Source: Arthrinium phaeospermum
Taxonomy: Eukaryota; Ascomycota; Sordariomycetes; Amphisphaeriales; Apiosporaceae
Reading direction: 5' to 3'
Length of the DNA stretch: 64,000 bases
NCBI GenBank assembly: GCA_006503535.1
Contig: QYRS01000007.1
Span: forward strand, 2,728,001 to 2,792,000
The first letter of the stretch is position 1; each line of letters begins with the position of its first letter. Shown here one piece after another: positions 21,850 to 32,278 of this stretch. A model generated the notes under the pieces. That model saw only the letters and a program-made list of their open reading frames with translations. It was not told where the DNA came from and searched no databases. The position numbers were made by a program, and so were the translations under genes.

Positions 21850-22673
21850 TGTGGTTGGCAAAAATTGGATTGATGTATTTACTTGAGTATTTAGTTGGAC
21901 GAACTCCAGATACAAGCTGTTGAGTTATGAGTACTTGAGAAAGCAAGCTCAACTTTACAATTCCCTACTTGGTTGGTGATTGTTCATGTTGATCTCATAA
22001 TCGCCAAACCTGCCAAAGTCGAAATTTTGCGCCTGCCTAGTTATTCTGCCATCTCTTCCCCAGCAACATATTCCTGCTCAGAGTGGTCATTGTTCTTCCT
22101 GCTCGCACCAGCACCAAACTCACATTGGGCAGGATCCGCATCTGCCTACCATTTTCACCTCAGGAACATCATTTTGCCCAAGCTGCCAAACTGGATTGGG
22201 CCATTTCTATTCCCTCTTCACGTCTATCTGACCTACACGTTTCCCGAAACGCCAAACATAAGTCAATTCGATTCCAGACTGGAGATTCATCCCACTACCA
22301 CCCATTCTCTCCATCACATCAACAACTCGCAGCAAGGCGTCTGTTTTGCTGTTCTTATCTAGATGATTTCCAAATCATCGTCACTGGATGATCTCATCGT
22401 CACTGGATGATCTCATCATCACTGACACACGCGACGGTATAGAATCTGGTAAGTTGGTTTAGTCGAAGATAATTCCGCTGAATAGTCACCAATTGACCCA
22501 GTTAAAACAGTTTGTCACAGGCACTTGACCAATTTCCGTCAAGATACGACCTGATTATTCCCAAGCCATTACCCCAAGTCTCACTGTTCTCACCTCGACG
22601 GTGTCCGAGATTAGCCGCCACCTCAAAAATACATAATTCGCTCAACCATCCCTCCACCAGTACAACCGCAACC
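21850..22673. other. Intergenic region with short repeat
   Basis: 3' flank of the BAHD gene and leader of the exonuclease-like gene. A short tandem repeat is listed separately at 22376-22413. No gene is supported. Confidence 0.5.
22376..22413. repeat. 19-bp tandem duplication
   Basis: Two perfect adjacent copies of catcgtcactggatgatct are followed by a partial third. The array lies about 260 bp upstream of the exonuclease-like gene. It could arise from replication slippage. Confidence 0.8.
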
Positions 22674-23558
22674 ATGCCAGGTCAAAAGCGATCCCACAGT
22701 CCATCGGCCGACCAGAACCAAGGCAACAAGCGCCAAGAAATCGACGTCGCGTCACATTCTGAAGATCATCGACGTTCTACCTCTCAGTCCAGCGATTCGC
22801 CAACAACGTTGAAATACAAGGGTCAAGACTACATCTTGATTCGGCCATGGGAATACGATTACTTGAACGCGCTTCTATTCACCCAGAAGCAATCGATCTC
22901 GCGACTTCAAGACGCGGGCTACTTCATTCTGGACAACCCGAACGTTGACGTCTTACAAAACCACTTCGAAAAGGAAGACTTTACTACTATGCCTGCCTAC
23001 GATCTTTCTCAAGAAAAGCTGCGCCACGCGGTCATTGACTGGTCTTTCGTTGAGTGTCAAGGTGGCACCCTAGAGATATCCCACATCACTGTCCTTAACT
23101 TGATCAACGGTGAAGAGATAATCAACTGTTACGTCTGGCCTCGGACCCCAGTAACTAAGTGGGACGTTGACCGCAGTGACAAATCAATCACAGAGCAAGT
23201 ATTGGTGAACGCCAGTCTTGACGGTAGTGTGCTACTTGGATGGGAGGCTGCACGAAAGAAGTTGGCCCAGCATGTAGACGCGGAAACTGTTCTTGTTGGA
23301 CAGGAACTGCACAACGTACTCAAGGCTCTGCGTATCTCGCACAAGAACATCTTTGACTGCGGCATTGCCTACAAGGACTCTACATTGAACTACGAGTTCA
23401 TACGGGGAACTCCATATGCACAGTATCCCAATGATGACTATGGGGGTTATGTCACAGCTGATGAACTGGGCGACTACTACGAACTGGCATTGGGTCTAAG
23501 AGACACCGTCATCACGTGCTTGAAGCAGCCTTGGGGAGCACATCGAATTTTGGCGTGA
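22674..23558 (+). CDS. Exonuclease-like protein with lost catalytic residues (294 aa)
   Basis: Intronless. The start is the first ATG (MPGQKRSHSPSADQNQ). A polar Ser/Gln-rich tail of about 45 residues leads into a domain (about 118-285) whose string of motifs follows the DEDD RNase H-like exonuclease fold of the Rex4/ISG20 group. Motif ExoI would be AVIDWSFVE, followed by strand ISHITVLNLINGEEIINCYV. The ExoII-like helix is LVGQELHNVLKAL, and the third-Asp region is KNIFDCG. Only D122 and D228 of the expected acidic set remain. The Glu two residues after D122 is Ser, the ExoII Asp is Val215, and the final H-x4-D motif is not seen. If the fold call is right, the protein cannot hydrolyse RNA by the usual two-metal route. 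It may bind RNA or protein instead. Confidence 0.65.
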   Translation: MPGQKRSHSPSADQNQGNKRQEIDVASHSEDHRRSTSQSSDSPTTLKYKGQDYILIRPWEYDYLNALLFTQKQSISRLQDAGYFILDNPNVDVLQNHFEKEDFTTMPAYDLSQEKLRHAVIDWSFVECQGGTLEISHITVLNLINGEEIINCYVWPRTPVTKWDVDRSDKSITEQVLVNASLDGSVLLGWEAARKKLAQHVDAETVLVGQELHNVLKALRISHKNIFDCGIAYKDSTLNYEFIRGTPYAQYPNDDYGGYVTADELGDYYELALGLRDTVITCLKQPWGAHRILA

Positions 23559-23851
23559 GACTGCATCGACACCATCTCTTTCCGACTAGAAACCGGCAGC
23601 ATGATAGAACGGGGAACCCACATTCGAGGGATAAGATGGGAAAAAAGAGCGACGAGTGAAGTGGCGCACCATTGTACCTAAGTGAGAAGTGCAAAAGCGC
23701 TACCACGGAGTACTTACGCAACGGACAGAATAGAATAGACAAACTCAACAATAGAGCTGAATAGACATAAATCACAATGCAAGCAGTCCCGATATCAATA
23801 CAATGGGGCCATTATTACTTCGGATAGTAATAAAAAGATCAAAAGAGAAAT
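23559..23851. other. Spacer between exonuclease-like gene and 5S rRNA gene
   Basis: The part next to the 5S gene, read on the minus strand, is T-rich (TTTCTCTTTTGATCTTTTT, about 23832-23851). It would serve as the Pol III terminator. Confidence 0.55.
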
Positions 23852-23970
23852 ACATACAACACCGAGGATTCCCAGGTCGTCACCGACCCTAGTACTAATT
23901 CGGCTCTCTGCTGCTTATATATGGGAGAGCGGACGGGATCCCTAGTATTCAGCAGGATATGGTCGTATGT
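23852..23970 (-). rRNA. 5S ribosomal RNA gene (119 nt)
   Basis: The minus strand begins ACATACGACCATA and ends GTTGTATGT, so the two ends form helix I. Internal landmarks follow in the order of ascomycete 5S rRNA: GGGATCCCGTCCGCTC (loop C region, about nt 29-44), CCCATATATAAGC, then TTAGTACTAGGGTCGGTGACG and AATCC near the 3' end. Helix II is retained by matched segments CTGCTG and CAGCAG, although these bases differ from commonly quoted ascomycete sequences. This suggests compensatory change rather than decay. A T-rich run follows the 3' end and would terminate RNA polymerase III. It stands alone, as expected for the dispersed 5S genes of sordariomycetes. Confidence 0.9.
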
Positions 23971-26145
23971 GACAGAATTCGCCGTTGCGCTTCGCTATGA
24001 AGAAAGGAGATGGGCTGCTTGCTCCCTGGCTCAAAGTAGCTCACACCCTGCCTCATGCACCACAACCTGGCTTTGTATTGAGACTCCATGACAGCAGATA
24101 TTGAATGAGCGTAAGTGATTATCTGCAAACCCTGTCACAGACTGGAACAAATTCTGAGCCCATTGCAATGTGGGTTTATTCCTGGCTGAAAGGGTCGTTT
24201 CCACGATGATGCACGTGCGTTTTGGCAGAGGTCAGGATATCTGAGTATCGTGGCTCTGGGAAGATTGTGGCCCCTGGCTTGGGCGGCATCATACCGGTTC
24301 GTTTCCACTCAGATCAGCCTGTGAGTCGAACCTACCAGAAACAGACTCTCATGCATGAAGGGAGCTTCAAGTCAAGTGCGCCTGTTGCTGGGTGTAACAC
24401 AGCCACTCTGTGCAATGTGAAGTCCATTGCATATAGGTATCTGGTTCTCAGCTTTATTAATAACCACCAGTCTTGAAATACTTAGCTACTGGGGTTCAAC
24501 GGTGGAATTGATCCAAATGAGGCCACAGGGTCTGACTGGACGTGGGAAAGTTGGGGCACCTTGAATCACCATACATAACTGGCCCTCGAAGCCCTCGAAG
24601 CTTGAAATGCTAATTTGACCATGTTGTTCTTCTCGGTTGTCGAGGCAGTGTCAGATGGGAAAACAACAAGGCTCATAGGAGTTTGCGTTAATGCATAATT
24701 GTTACTGATGCTCAGTGTTCCACGTCGTCAGCTTTCGGCAAGAAGACATGTTTACTTCCATGTCGTAGCTGCAAGATAATGCCCGTCATATACTAGAAAA
24801 GCATAATCGTCAGCTATCGCTTTCAGAATACCGAGTGTTCACCTATCATATTGGAATATCCTCTCTGATGAACTGCACTAAAAGAGATCTTGTGATTCAA
24901 CGGCTCAGCACTAGTCATAGCTCAACATGATATGATCGGCAGGGACCATATGATGAGCTGGCCCCGGTGATATCGATGCATTGCCCAAGCACTTTATATT
25001 GCTTGTATATGGTGACCCAAATCTTCGGCCGACCGACCGACCGCTCTTGACGGCAGGGGTTGAAGTGCATTATTACTTCTTTGGGTAACCAACTCGTTGC
25101 AACTTCGCAGCCTACTTGCTGGGTTGGGTAACTCATGGTGGGTGGAGCAGTCATAGAGGTGAGGAGATGTAAGACATCCTTGGTGAACAAGCCACCGAAG
25201 CGCCCGGAGGTTCCCCACGGAGTCGACGCCGGCCCAAACAGGAAACCTGCAGCAGATCTTGGCGGTACAGTCCCACCGGATCGGGACGGCCAAGCCGGCA
25301 GTGCGACCAACCATGCGGCATGCTTGTCCACCAGCTAGATATGCAAGAGAGATTTTAGTTAGGCTGTGGAAGCTCTCGTATGCAATGCCAATCATCAGGT
25401 GGTGCTGCATTGGGACCCAATCAACGGGGCAAGGATAAGTTAGAGTTTCTGGTAACCAAGCTGAAGCCTACCTCGTGAAGAGAAACGACTGGCCCAGAAC
25501 CAGGGCCATGGATTCGGATGTGAGTAAGGCTTCACCAAGTAGCTTGTTGCTGAGTGAGTAAAGTGCTGGCTGTGGTTTCTATCTTTGTGTAACGTGGCAC
25601 AGCTGGCTGCTAGTCGATGAGTGTAATGAGTGTAAAGTGTTGATCCGATGTTATTGTCGCTTGACGTTCGTTTAGCGGACGAGCTAGCAATGCAGGCCGA
25701 CTAGTACGTGGGCAGTACCAAGCCGGCCTTGTGTTGACGGTCCGGGTTAGGACGAGTCAGTTGCTTGCTTTTGTGTGCTGACTGGCCCGCGAGCTGCATT
25801 AGCGACCAAACAACATGGGCCGGTCCGTCGAATCAGACGACCTCCCCGCCGAAAGCTCTCCCATAAGCAACTACTGTAGCACTCGCTCAATATCGGATGC
25901 AGGTTGACTACTACTACTGCAAGCACGGCTGACGCATCGGTGTCGTGCACTTTGAGCCGTCAGAACCGCGCCGCCGTGATCAGCTACACACAAGGCCCGT
26001 AGTGATGCCGTCAGCTGCGCATCCCGTACGCCGGAAAGTTCATCTGGCTGCGACCAAACTCTTACCAAAATAGCTGTGAGGTACCATCCTGACGGATGAG
26101 GACCACTTACTGATCGACGCGAGTGATGCGTCCGCCGACTTGCCT
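23971..26145. other. Gene-poor region of about 2.2 kb
   Basis: Lies between the 5S gene and the peroxidase promoter. It contains a short GACC/GACG-like repeat near 25026-25042. Small open frames (24222-24476, 24915-25331, 25871-26182) have no recognisable content. No tRNA or transposon ends were seen. Confidence 0.5.
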
Positions 26146-26153
26146 TATATATA
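26146..26153 (+). promoter_or_regulatory. TATA box candidate for the peroxidase gene
   Basis: The sequence TATATATA lies about 200 nt before the start codon at 26353, and CT-rich leader sequence follows it. Confidence 0.5.
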
Positions 26154-26352
26154 GCATCACAAGACCGGCCGATAGAATGCATGTCTCAAGTCCCTGTCCT
26201 CCGTTCTCCATCGCTCCCAGACCTCGGGCAACAAGCATACACTGTCGCTACTCTTCAGAAGCCTCTTTGACAACCTTCGTTCAGGTGTACCTTCTTTACC
26301 CTAACTCGCTCAAATAAGACCAATACCCATCCTACACAAACCCCCAGCCACG

Positions 26353-27315
26353 ATGAACCCCCTGAGCTACCTCCTTTTCTTCACCGCGTGTCTCGTGGCG
26401 GCAGCACCTGAGGTCATTCCCAGGCACCACTCAGATTGCCCTTCGGTCTGGGGCAAGGTTGCCAAAGACCTGAAGAAGACGCTCGTAGGCGACGACGGCA
26501 GACTGAACGACAACGGTCGTGCCTCGGTTCGGGTCCCATTCCATGATTGCTTCCCCGCCGCTTGCGATGGATCCATCATTCTCGCCAATGAATGTACCGA
26601 CCGACCCGAGAACGGGCAGATGATTCCCATCTGTGGCATCCTTGGCCAGAAGGCCAGTGACTTCAAAGTTGGCGTCGCAGATATCATCCAGTTGGCAGGT
26701 GGTAAGTGGGCAACATTTGCAACCCCGATGGCCGAGAGAGGCAAAGCTGACATTCGAACACAACAGCTTTGAGCATCAGGGCAGCCGGCGGCCCTGCTAT
26801 CGGTTTTCTCGCTGGCCGCCAAGACTCCAGCACGGCGAACCCGGCAGGGCAAATGCCGGACCAGAATGACCCTGCCGAGAAGATCATCGGAGACTTCCGG
26901 GCCAAGGGGTTCTCACCCACCGAGCTCGTGGCTCTCTTGGGCGCCCACACTGTGGCCAAGAACAGGGCGGGCCGACCACTCGACACGACGGACGCCCGGT
27001 GGGATAATGTGTTCTATTCGGAGACCGAGGACCGCAGGGCGCCGGCCACGCTCAACAGCGATAAAGCCGTGAGCAATGCGACGGACACGCGCCGGACGTG
27101 GAACAACTTTGCGGGCGACTCGGGGGCTTGGATAAGCATGTTCATACCAGCGTAAGTCGTATCCTATTGGTGGATTTGGGAAGAGGCGGCAGGAATGTAC
27201 GGCAGACTGACTAACACGCTATTACAAATACAGGATGCAGAAGATGGTGACCATGGGCAACGACGCCGGGAGCCTCACGGATTGCTCGAACGTTATTACC
27301 GATGCGTTCCGCTAG
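26353..27315 (+). CDS. Secreted class II-type heme peroxidase (271 aa)
   Basis: Three exons: 26353-26701, 26767-27151 and 27234-27315. All introns are GT-AG and phases agree. A signal peptide (MNPLSYLLFFTACLVAAAP) is followed by a short propeptide ending in a possible basic cleavage site (IPR). The distal heme site is R60 and H64 in VRVPFHDCF. The proximal heme-ligand helix is LLGAHTVAKN with H177. Several Cys residues (29, 66, 71, 81, 94, 262) could form the disulfides of the plant/fungal peroxidase superfamily. The length is near 270 aa, shorter than basidiomycete ligninolytic enzymes. I see no obvious manganese site or long-range Trp motif, so a generic ascomycete peroxidase is the best call. 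It uses hydrogen peroxide to oxidise phenolics outside the cell. Confidence 0.88.
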
Positions 27316-29155
27316 GAGAATCGCAAAAGCGTCCCCGGGATGCCGGAAGGTCGACGGAGCTGCGGAGACTAATGTATTGTGCCATCGACTAGCCAAAGCC
27401 AATGGCAGTTTAAATGAAGCACGAGACCAAATGTGACATAGCGAGGAAGGGCACTGGTGGAGAGAGGCGACCTTAGTTTGGCTAGCAGCGCAGCTTGCAT
27501 TTACCGAGTTTTTCAAATAATGACTAATATATTCCGACGATACTGAGCGTTGGTAGTGGCACAGTATATGCAAGCTGAGATACTTCAATGTTGTGTGTTC
27601 GAGGATGGGCTGATGTCATGAGGTGATTGAAGACCTTGGGGGTCTGCAGACCAATTCGAGTTGGAGATGCGACATGAGGAGATATCTGTACTAGGTAGTT
27701 ACGGGGTACTGCTACCCGGCAAAAACCTCACCAGCCACAGGTTGGGGATTGGGGGAAAACAGCTGTAAGCCACAAAAGTCACCCCGCAATTGGGGAGGGC
27801 GTCGGTGGCTTTGGTCTGATCTGATGCGCAGATGATGAGTCGGCCTGGCCCCCTGGTAGGTTGATTTGCAGGCAGGCAGAGCTTCGCAAACCAAGTACAA
27901 AAAGGCCCCTCATCCTCCATCCACCAGCGCTGCTTCTGCTTGGGGGGCGCCTCATTGCCTCTAGAAGACCGACCCGTCTGGATTTAAAAGGGGTGTGCTG
28001 CTATTACTACATCTCGATTCGGATTCGACGACCCATTTCATCATCTCGCCCTCGCGTTACACAGCAAACGCGACACGAGCAAACCAGAGAAAAAAACAAA
28101 ATCCAAAGAGGCCCAGAACCGCCGCCAATCAATCTGGCCTATTCTTCTTTCACTTGCACCACGTTACTTACATACTCCATTACCAACTCACCTCCCTCTC
28201 ACGCGCCTCCAACCGAGTACTACTAAGATTCGGTTCTCGCTATACCCATACCTACTACTAAACATACTTATACCTACACCCCTGCTTGCTGGTCTTCGGA
28301 CAAACTGCAACGCAGGTTGATTGGTAGACTGTGTGTGTGTGTGTGTGTGTGTGTGTCTGTGTTGGGAGCTCTAGGAACTGGTAGGTTCGACGTCACTTTC
28401 TTTGTTAACCGTGGCATATCCACTTTGGCTTTCCTCTAACACCACCGCAACCCGCCTTCACTCCCTCCCTCCCTCGCTCTGCCGTGTCGTGCCCCGTCGA
28501 AACTACCGGCATGAGCAACACGTCCAAGCCATCCAGATGCGCTCAATGCATGTACATGCCTGCCGCATCCGGACCTGGTCTCGTTCAATCTTTGCATCCC
28601 GTCCCCCGTCGCAATTGATTTGATCGAATGTTTCATCGCATTTTCCACTACTCCGCCCCTCAGCCTTCCATTTTCTTTCTTCGTTCGGCGTACATATCAA
28701 CACGCATCACCTCACTCTACACACAGCCGGTAGCATAACTTGCATAAGGCTGTGCATAACCTTGCTACCAAGCTTCCCGCACCCCACACCGCCTTCCCAA
28801 ACAAGCCGAGCTAGGAGAGCTAATGCGTTGCACTTCCAGCTATCGGAATTAGTGGGCCCTTCAGCTCGCGGGTACGTACTGTTTAGAGCTTCCCGCTGGT
28901 CAAGCGTCACATTCCTGGCGCATTTTCTGAGACGAAGACGGCAGCTTCGTCGACGCGCGCGCAACAAAGCTACTGTATTCGCCTGCAACACCTCACTACC
29001 CGCGACTTTTTTCCTCGACGAATCCATAAAGAATCGCACGCGTCTTGACGCCCGAGACAGCTGCAATCCACCACATCCCCACCCGATTCCTTCGTCGCAT
29101 ATCTTTCCGCGCGCCAGGGTGTTGAGGGTTATCTTTGGAAACAATAAGGAGCCAG
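27316..29155. other. Intergenic region and probable FCP1 promoter
   Basis: 3' flank of the peroxidase gene and the upstream region of FCP1. From about 27960 the plus strand becomes CT/CA-rich in the manner of fungal promoters and leaders. A (GT)13 tract lies at 28331-28356. No protein gene is supported. Confidence 0.5.
28331..28356. repeat. (GT)13 microsatellite
   Basis: An uninterrupted run of thirteen GT dinucleotides lies in the upstream region of FCP1. Confidence 0.9.
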
Positions 29156-29224
29156 ATGCCATGGGATATCCCAGTCCTCAGCAGCTTAGTCCAGAGGTAT
29201 TGTCAAAGTTCGCAAGACGGGTGA
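29156..29224 (+). CDS. uORF A in the FCP1 leader (22 aa)
   Basis: The ATG at 29156 opens a 22-codon frame (starting MPWDIPVLSS) that stops at 29222-29224. It overlaps uORF B in another frame. The two ATGs are only 5 nt apart (ATGCCATGG). It lies in the exon that precedes the proposed leader intron. Translation is plausible but unproven. Confidence 0.4.
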   Translation: MPWDIPVLSSLVQRYCQSSQDG

Positions 29225-29655
29225 GGGAGGAGCCTTCATAGTAAGTAGAGCTGTTTGCTTTCCTACATTTTGAGTTTACCGTCGTCGCGTGGTTCCATGT
29301 CGTCGGCCCTTGCGCCGAGGGATGATAGCTCCCGTCGCTTTTGCATCCATCACCACACAGGCAACAGCAACAACACCAACTCGATGTTTAAGGTTCACAT
29401 AAACGTCTTGTATGCACTGCTACTGTACTGCGAATCCCGACTATCACGAACTACTCCCCTGTCAGCTATCTACCTAGTCGAAAGTCAGCAATGCCCATTG
29501 CGACTAGTTGTCTCCGTTGTGCCATCTCCACCCATGACCCCAGTTATCCCGTACCAGCTCCCCATCGCCACCAGTCATCCTATAATCAACTACCATCATG
29601 ATCATATAAACTCCAATTGTTACCCAGACTGTTCTAACCTTGACACCTCATCAGG
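29161..29655 (+). CDS. uORF B in the FCP1 leader, stop codon split by the leader intron (26 aa)
   Basis: The ATG at 29161 sits in a near-ideal context (GCCATGG) and encodes MGYPSPQQLSPEVLSKFARR plus six more residues. The exon ends TCA TA at 29240, exactly before donor GTAAGT. After splicing to 29655 the next base is G, so the stop TAG is re-created. In unspliced RNA the intron's own first G also makes TAG. It may lower reinitiation at the FCP1 start codon. Conservation in relatives would be the deciding evidence. Confidence 0.45.
29241..29654 (+). other. 5' leader intron of FCP1 (414 nt)
   Basis: Donor GTAAGT at 29241. Branch site TTCTAAC has its A at 29637, and acceptor CATCAG ends at 29654. 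Splicing removes several ATGs and leaves a 73-nt stretch without any ATG (29655-29727) before the FCP1 start, which supports the intron. Confidence 0.6.
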
Positions 29656-29727
29656 TAGCTACCTCAATTCGACTACACAGCCACGAAAACACCCATTTAC
29701 GCGAGTGCCAAACGCCGCCACGCCACG

Positions 29728-32240
29728 ATGCTCAAAAACTTCCGGGCGGGCGATCGCCTGCGCTACCCCATTACGATCTCCAAGTTCATGAAAAACAAGG
29801 GCGACGAGGTCCAAAGAGGCGAGGCATTGCTGCAATACACGTACAAATTCGAGCGCACCATCGGCGATCCCGCTCTCAACGAAGAGCGCACGGTAGAAGA
29901 GACTGGCTATGCCGACTGGGACTGCCCTACCGAGGGCACCATCAACAAGTGGCTGGTCAAGGTCGGCGATGTGTTGACCAAGAGCCAGCTGTTTGTTGCC
30001 ATCGACGAGCCTTGCCCCCACGATATGCAGTACGCCGGCCTATGTACCAAATGTGGCAAGGACATGAAAGAGATCACCTGGGCAACTGAGTCGATGGATA
30101 CCGATCGCGCTACGATCGCGATGGTCCATGACAACGTCGCCCTGACCGTCAGCGCCCAAGAGGCTATGAAGGCCGAGATCGACCTGCAGAGACGCCTGTT
30201 GCAACAGCGCAAGCTGAGTCTGGTAGTGGATTTGGATCAGACCATCATCCACGCTTGCATCGATCCGACAGTCGGCGAATGGCAGCGAGACCCGACGAAC
30301 CCAAACCACGGCGCGGTCAAGGATGTGCGCACCTTCCAACTAGACGACGGCCCCCGCGGTGTCACAAGCGGCTGCTGGTACTACATCAAACTGCGACCCG
30401 GCCTTGTTGGGTTCTTGGAGCGCATGTCCGAGTACTTCGAGATGCATGTCTACACCATGGGCACCCGCGCCTATGCCGAACAGATCGCCAACATCGTTGA
30501 CCCGGACAAGAAGCTGTTTGGCCACCGCATCATCAGCCGCGACGAGAACGGCAGCGTCACTGCCAAGAGCCTACAGAGACTTTTCCCCGTGAACACCAAT
30601 ATGGTCATCGTCATCGACGACAGGGCCGATGTGTGGCCAAGAAACCGACAGAACCTCATCAAAGTGACGCCATATGACTTCTTCAAGGGCATTGGCGACA
30701 TCAATTCGGCATATCTGCCCGCGCGAGAAGATACCCTCGGCGCGGCGGCTACTGCTGCTGCTGCACCACCAACACCAGCAGCGACCCCCACGCCTATTCC
30801 TATCAGAACGAACGGCGATGCTTCCAAGAGCCCCAATGCGCCCGGCCACGCCAATAAGATACCAGAACATGAAAAAGCTGTGGCGGCAAACCCGAACGGC
30901 GTGGACGATGCTATCTTACAACTACAAGTCCAAGAGCAGGAACGGGCCCTCGAAAAGCAACTGAAGGAACGACCTTTGCTTCACATGCAGGAAGAGTTGG
31001 ACAAGGAGGATACGGAGCCTGATCCAAGTGAATCATCCGAGGAGGGGACTACGACTCCGCCAGACTCCCCTGAGCAGCAGAACGGCCATTCCCCGACCCC
31101 ACACCATCGCCATAATCTGTTGCGCGACGACGACAACGAGCTGTCGTGCGTGGAACAGCATCTGACCGTAACCCACAAGCAATTCTATCAACAGTACGAT
31201 GCTCGACGGGCCTCGCGGCACAGAATACAGGAGATAACTTCCGAGCTTATTCCCAACGTGGGAGCCGTGCTCGACTATCTCAAGGGACAGGTTCTCAGAA
31301 ACTGCACCATTGTGCTTACGGGAATTGTTCCTCAGGGCGTTGATGTCATGGTATCCGAAATCGGTCTGCAAATCATGAGCTTCGGAGCCGACCTGAAGCG
31401 CAAACCCACATCAAGGACAACACATCTCGTTGTAAGCAGCGCTCGGCCTCGCACAGACAAGGTGCGCAAGGCGGCGCGGATACCGAGCATCAAGATCGTC
31501 AACCAAGACTGGCTTGCGGCTTGCCTAGCCGAGTGGCGCAGAGTGGACGAGACGCCTTACCTGATGGATATCAACCCGGGCGACCGGAACCGGTCCGCGG
31601 CGGCCGACGATGACATGGAGGACGATGAAGACGACAAGAGCCAGCCCAAGGCGAACGCTGCCAACTCGGGCCAACAAAGCATATTTGAGGGGGACGAATC
31701 GGCGGGGGACGTCTCTGATGACGAGGATGACGATGACGACGAAGAAGAGGACCCGTTTGGCGTGATACCCACAGAGCCGGCTAGCCCGGTCAAAGAACTC
31801 GTGAAAATGGACTGGGACGATATGGACGACGAGCTCGCCGAGTTCATGGGGTCTGACGTGGAATCTGATTCGGATGCAGAAAGCCTGTACCAAGGCGGCG
31901 GCGGCAAGCGCAAGCACGACGATCTCGCGTCTGAGGACGGCGACAGCGCTGAGGAGGGTACGGGCAGTACCCTGTCTAAGAAGCAGAAGCTGGCCAAGGC
32001 GCGTACGACGGGTCTCCGTAACGTGGAGAACGTCGGTGAGAACGGCGATGACGATGATGCTGCTGATGCTGCTGCCGAGGAAGAGGAAGAGGACGGCGCC
32101 GGCGCTACTGTTGGTGCTAGTCAGGAAGGAGGGGCGAGGAAGAGGAGGATAATTTTGATGACGACTTGGAGGCGGAACTGGAGGCCGAGTTCGAGAAGGA
32201 CGAGAAGGAAGGGGATGAGGACGAAAGTATGGAGGATTGA
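29728..32240 (+). CDS. fcp1: RNA polymerase II CTD phosphatase FCP1 (about 807 aa)
   Basis: Orthologue of the phosphatase that removes phosphates from the Rpb1 C-terminal repeats and recycles Pol II in the nucleus. In order it shows a biotinyl/lipoyl-like N-terminal domain (RLRYPITISKFMKNKGDEV), a Cys pair region (CPHDMQYAGLCTKCGKDM), the FCPH catalytic domain with DLDQT (D168-D170) and IDDRADVW, and a BRCT domain (about residues 520-615, ending NQDWLAACLAEW). Long acidic stretches follow. The direct frame then turns basic and runs to 32316. The other frame gives NFDDDLEAELEAEFEKDE and stops at 32240, matching the acidic helix that binds TFIIF in this family. Either an intron (32036-32124, GTGAGA to GTCAG) or one missing base connects the two. 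Confidence 0.92.
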
Positions 32241-32251
32241 AGAGAAGAGGA

Positions 32252-32278
32252 AGAGAGAGAGAGAGAGAGAGAGAGAGA
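32252..32278. repeat. (AG)13 microsatellite
   Basis: A dinucleotide run starts 12 nt after the inferred FCP1 stop codon, so it would lie in the 3' UTR. Confidence 0.85.

Noticed and set aside
20652..21915. Long open frames (about 384 and 418 codons) overlapping the BAHD gene on both strands
   Set aside because: They are shadows of a GC-rich gene with an intact HxxxD motif. Their translations are Arg/Gly/Ala-rich without domains.
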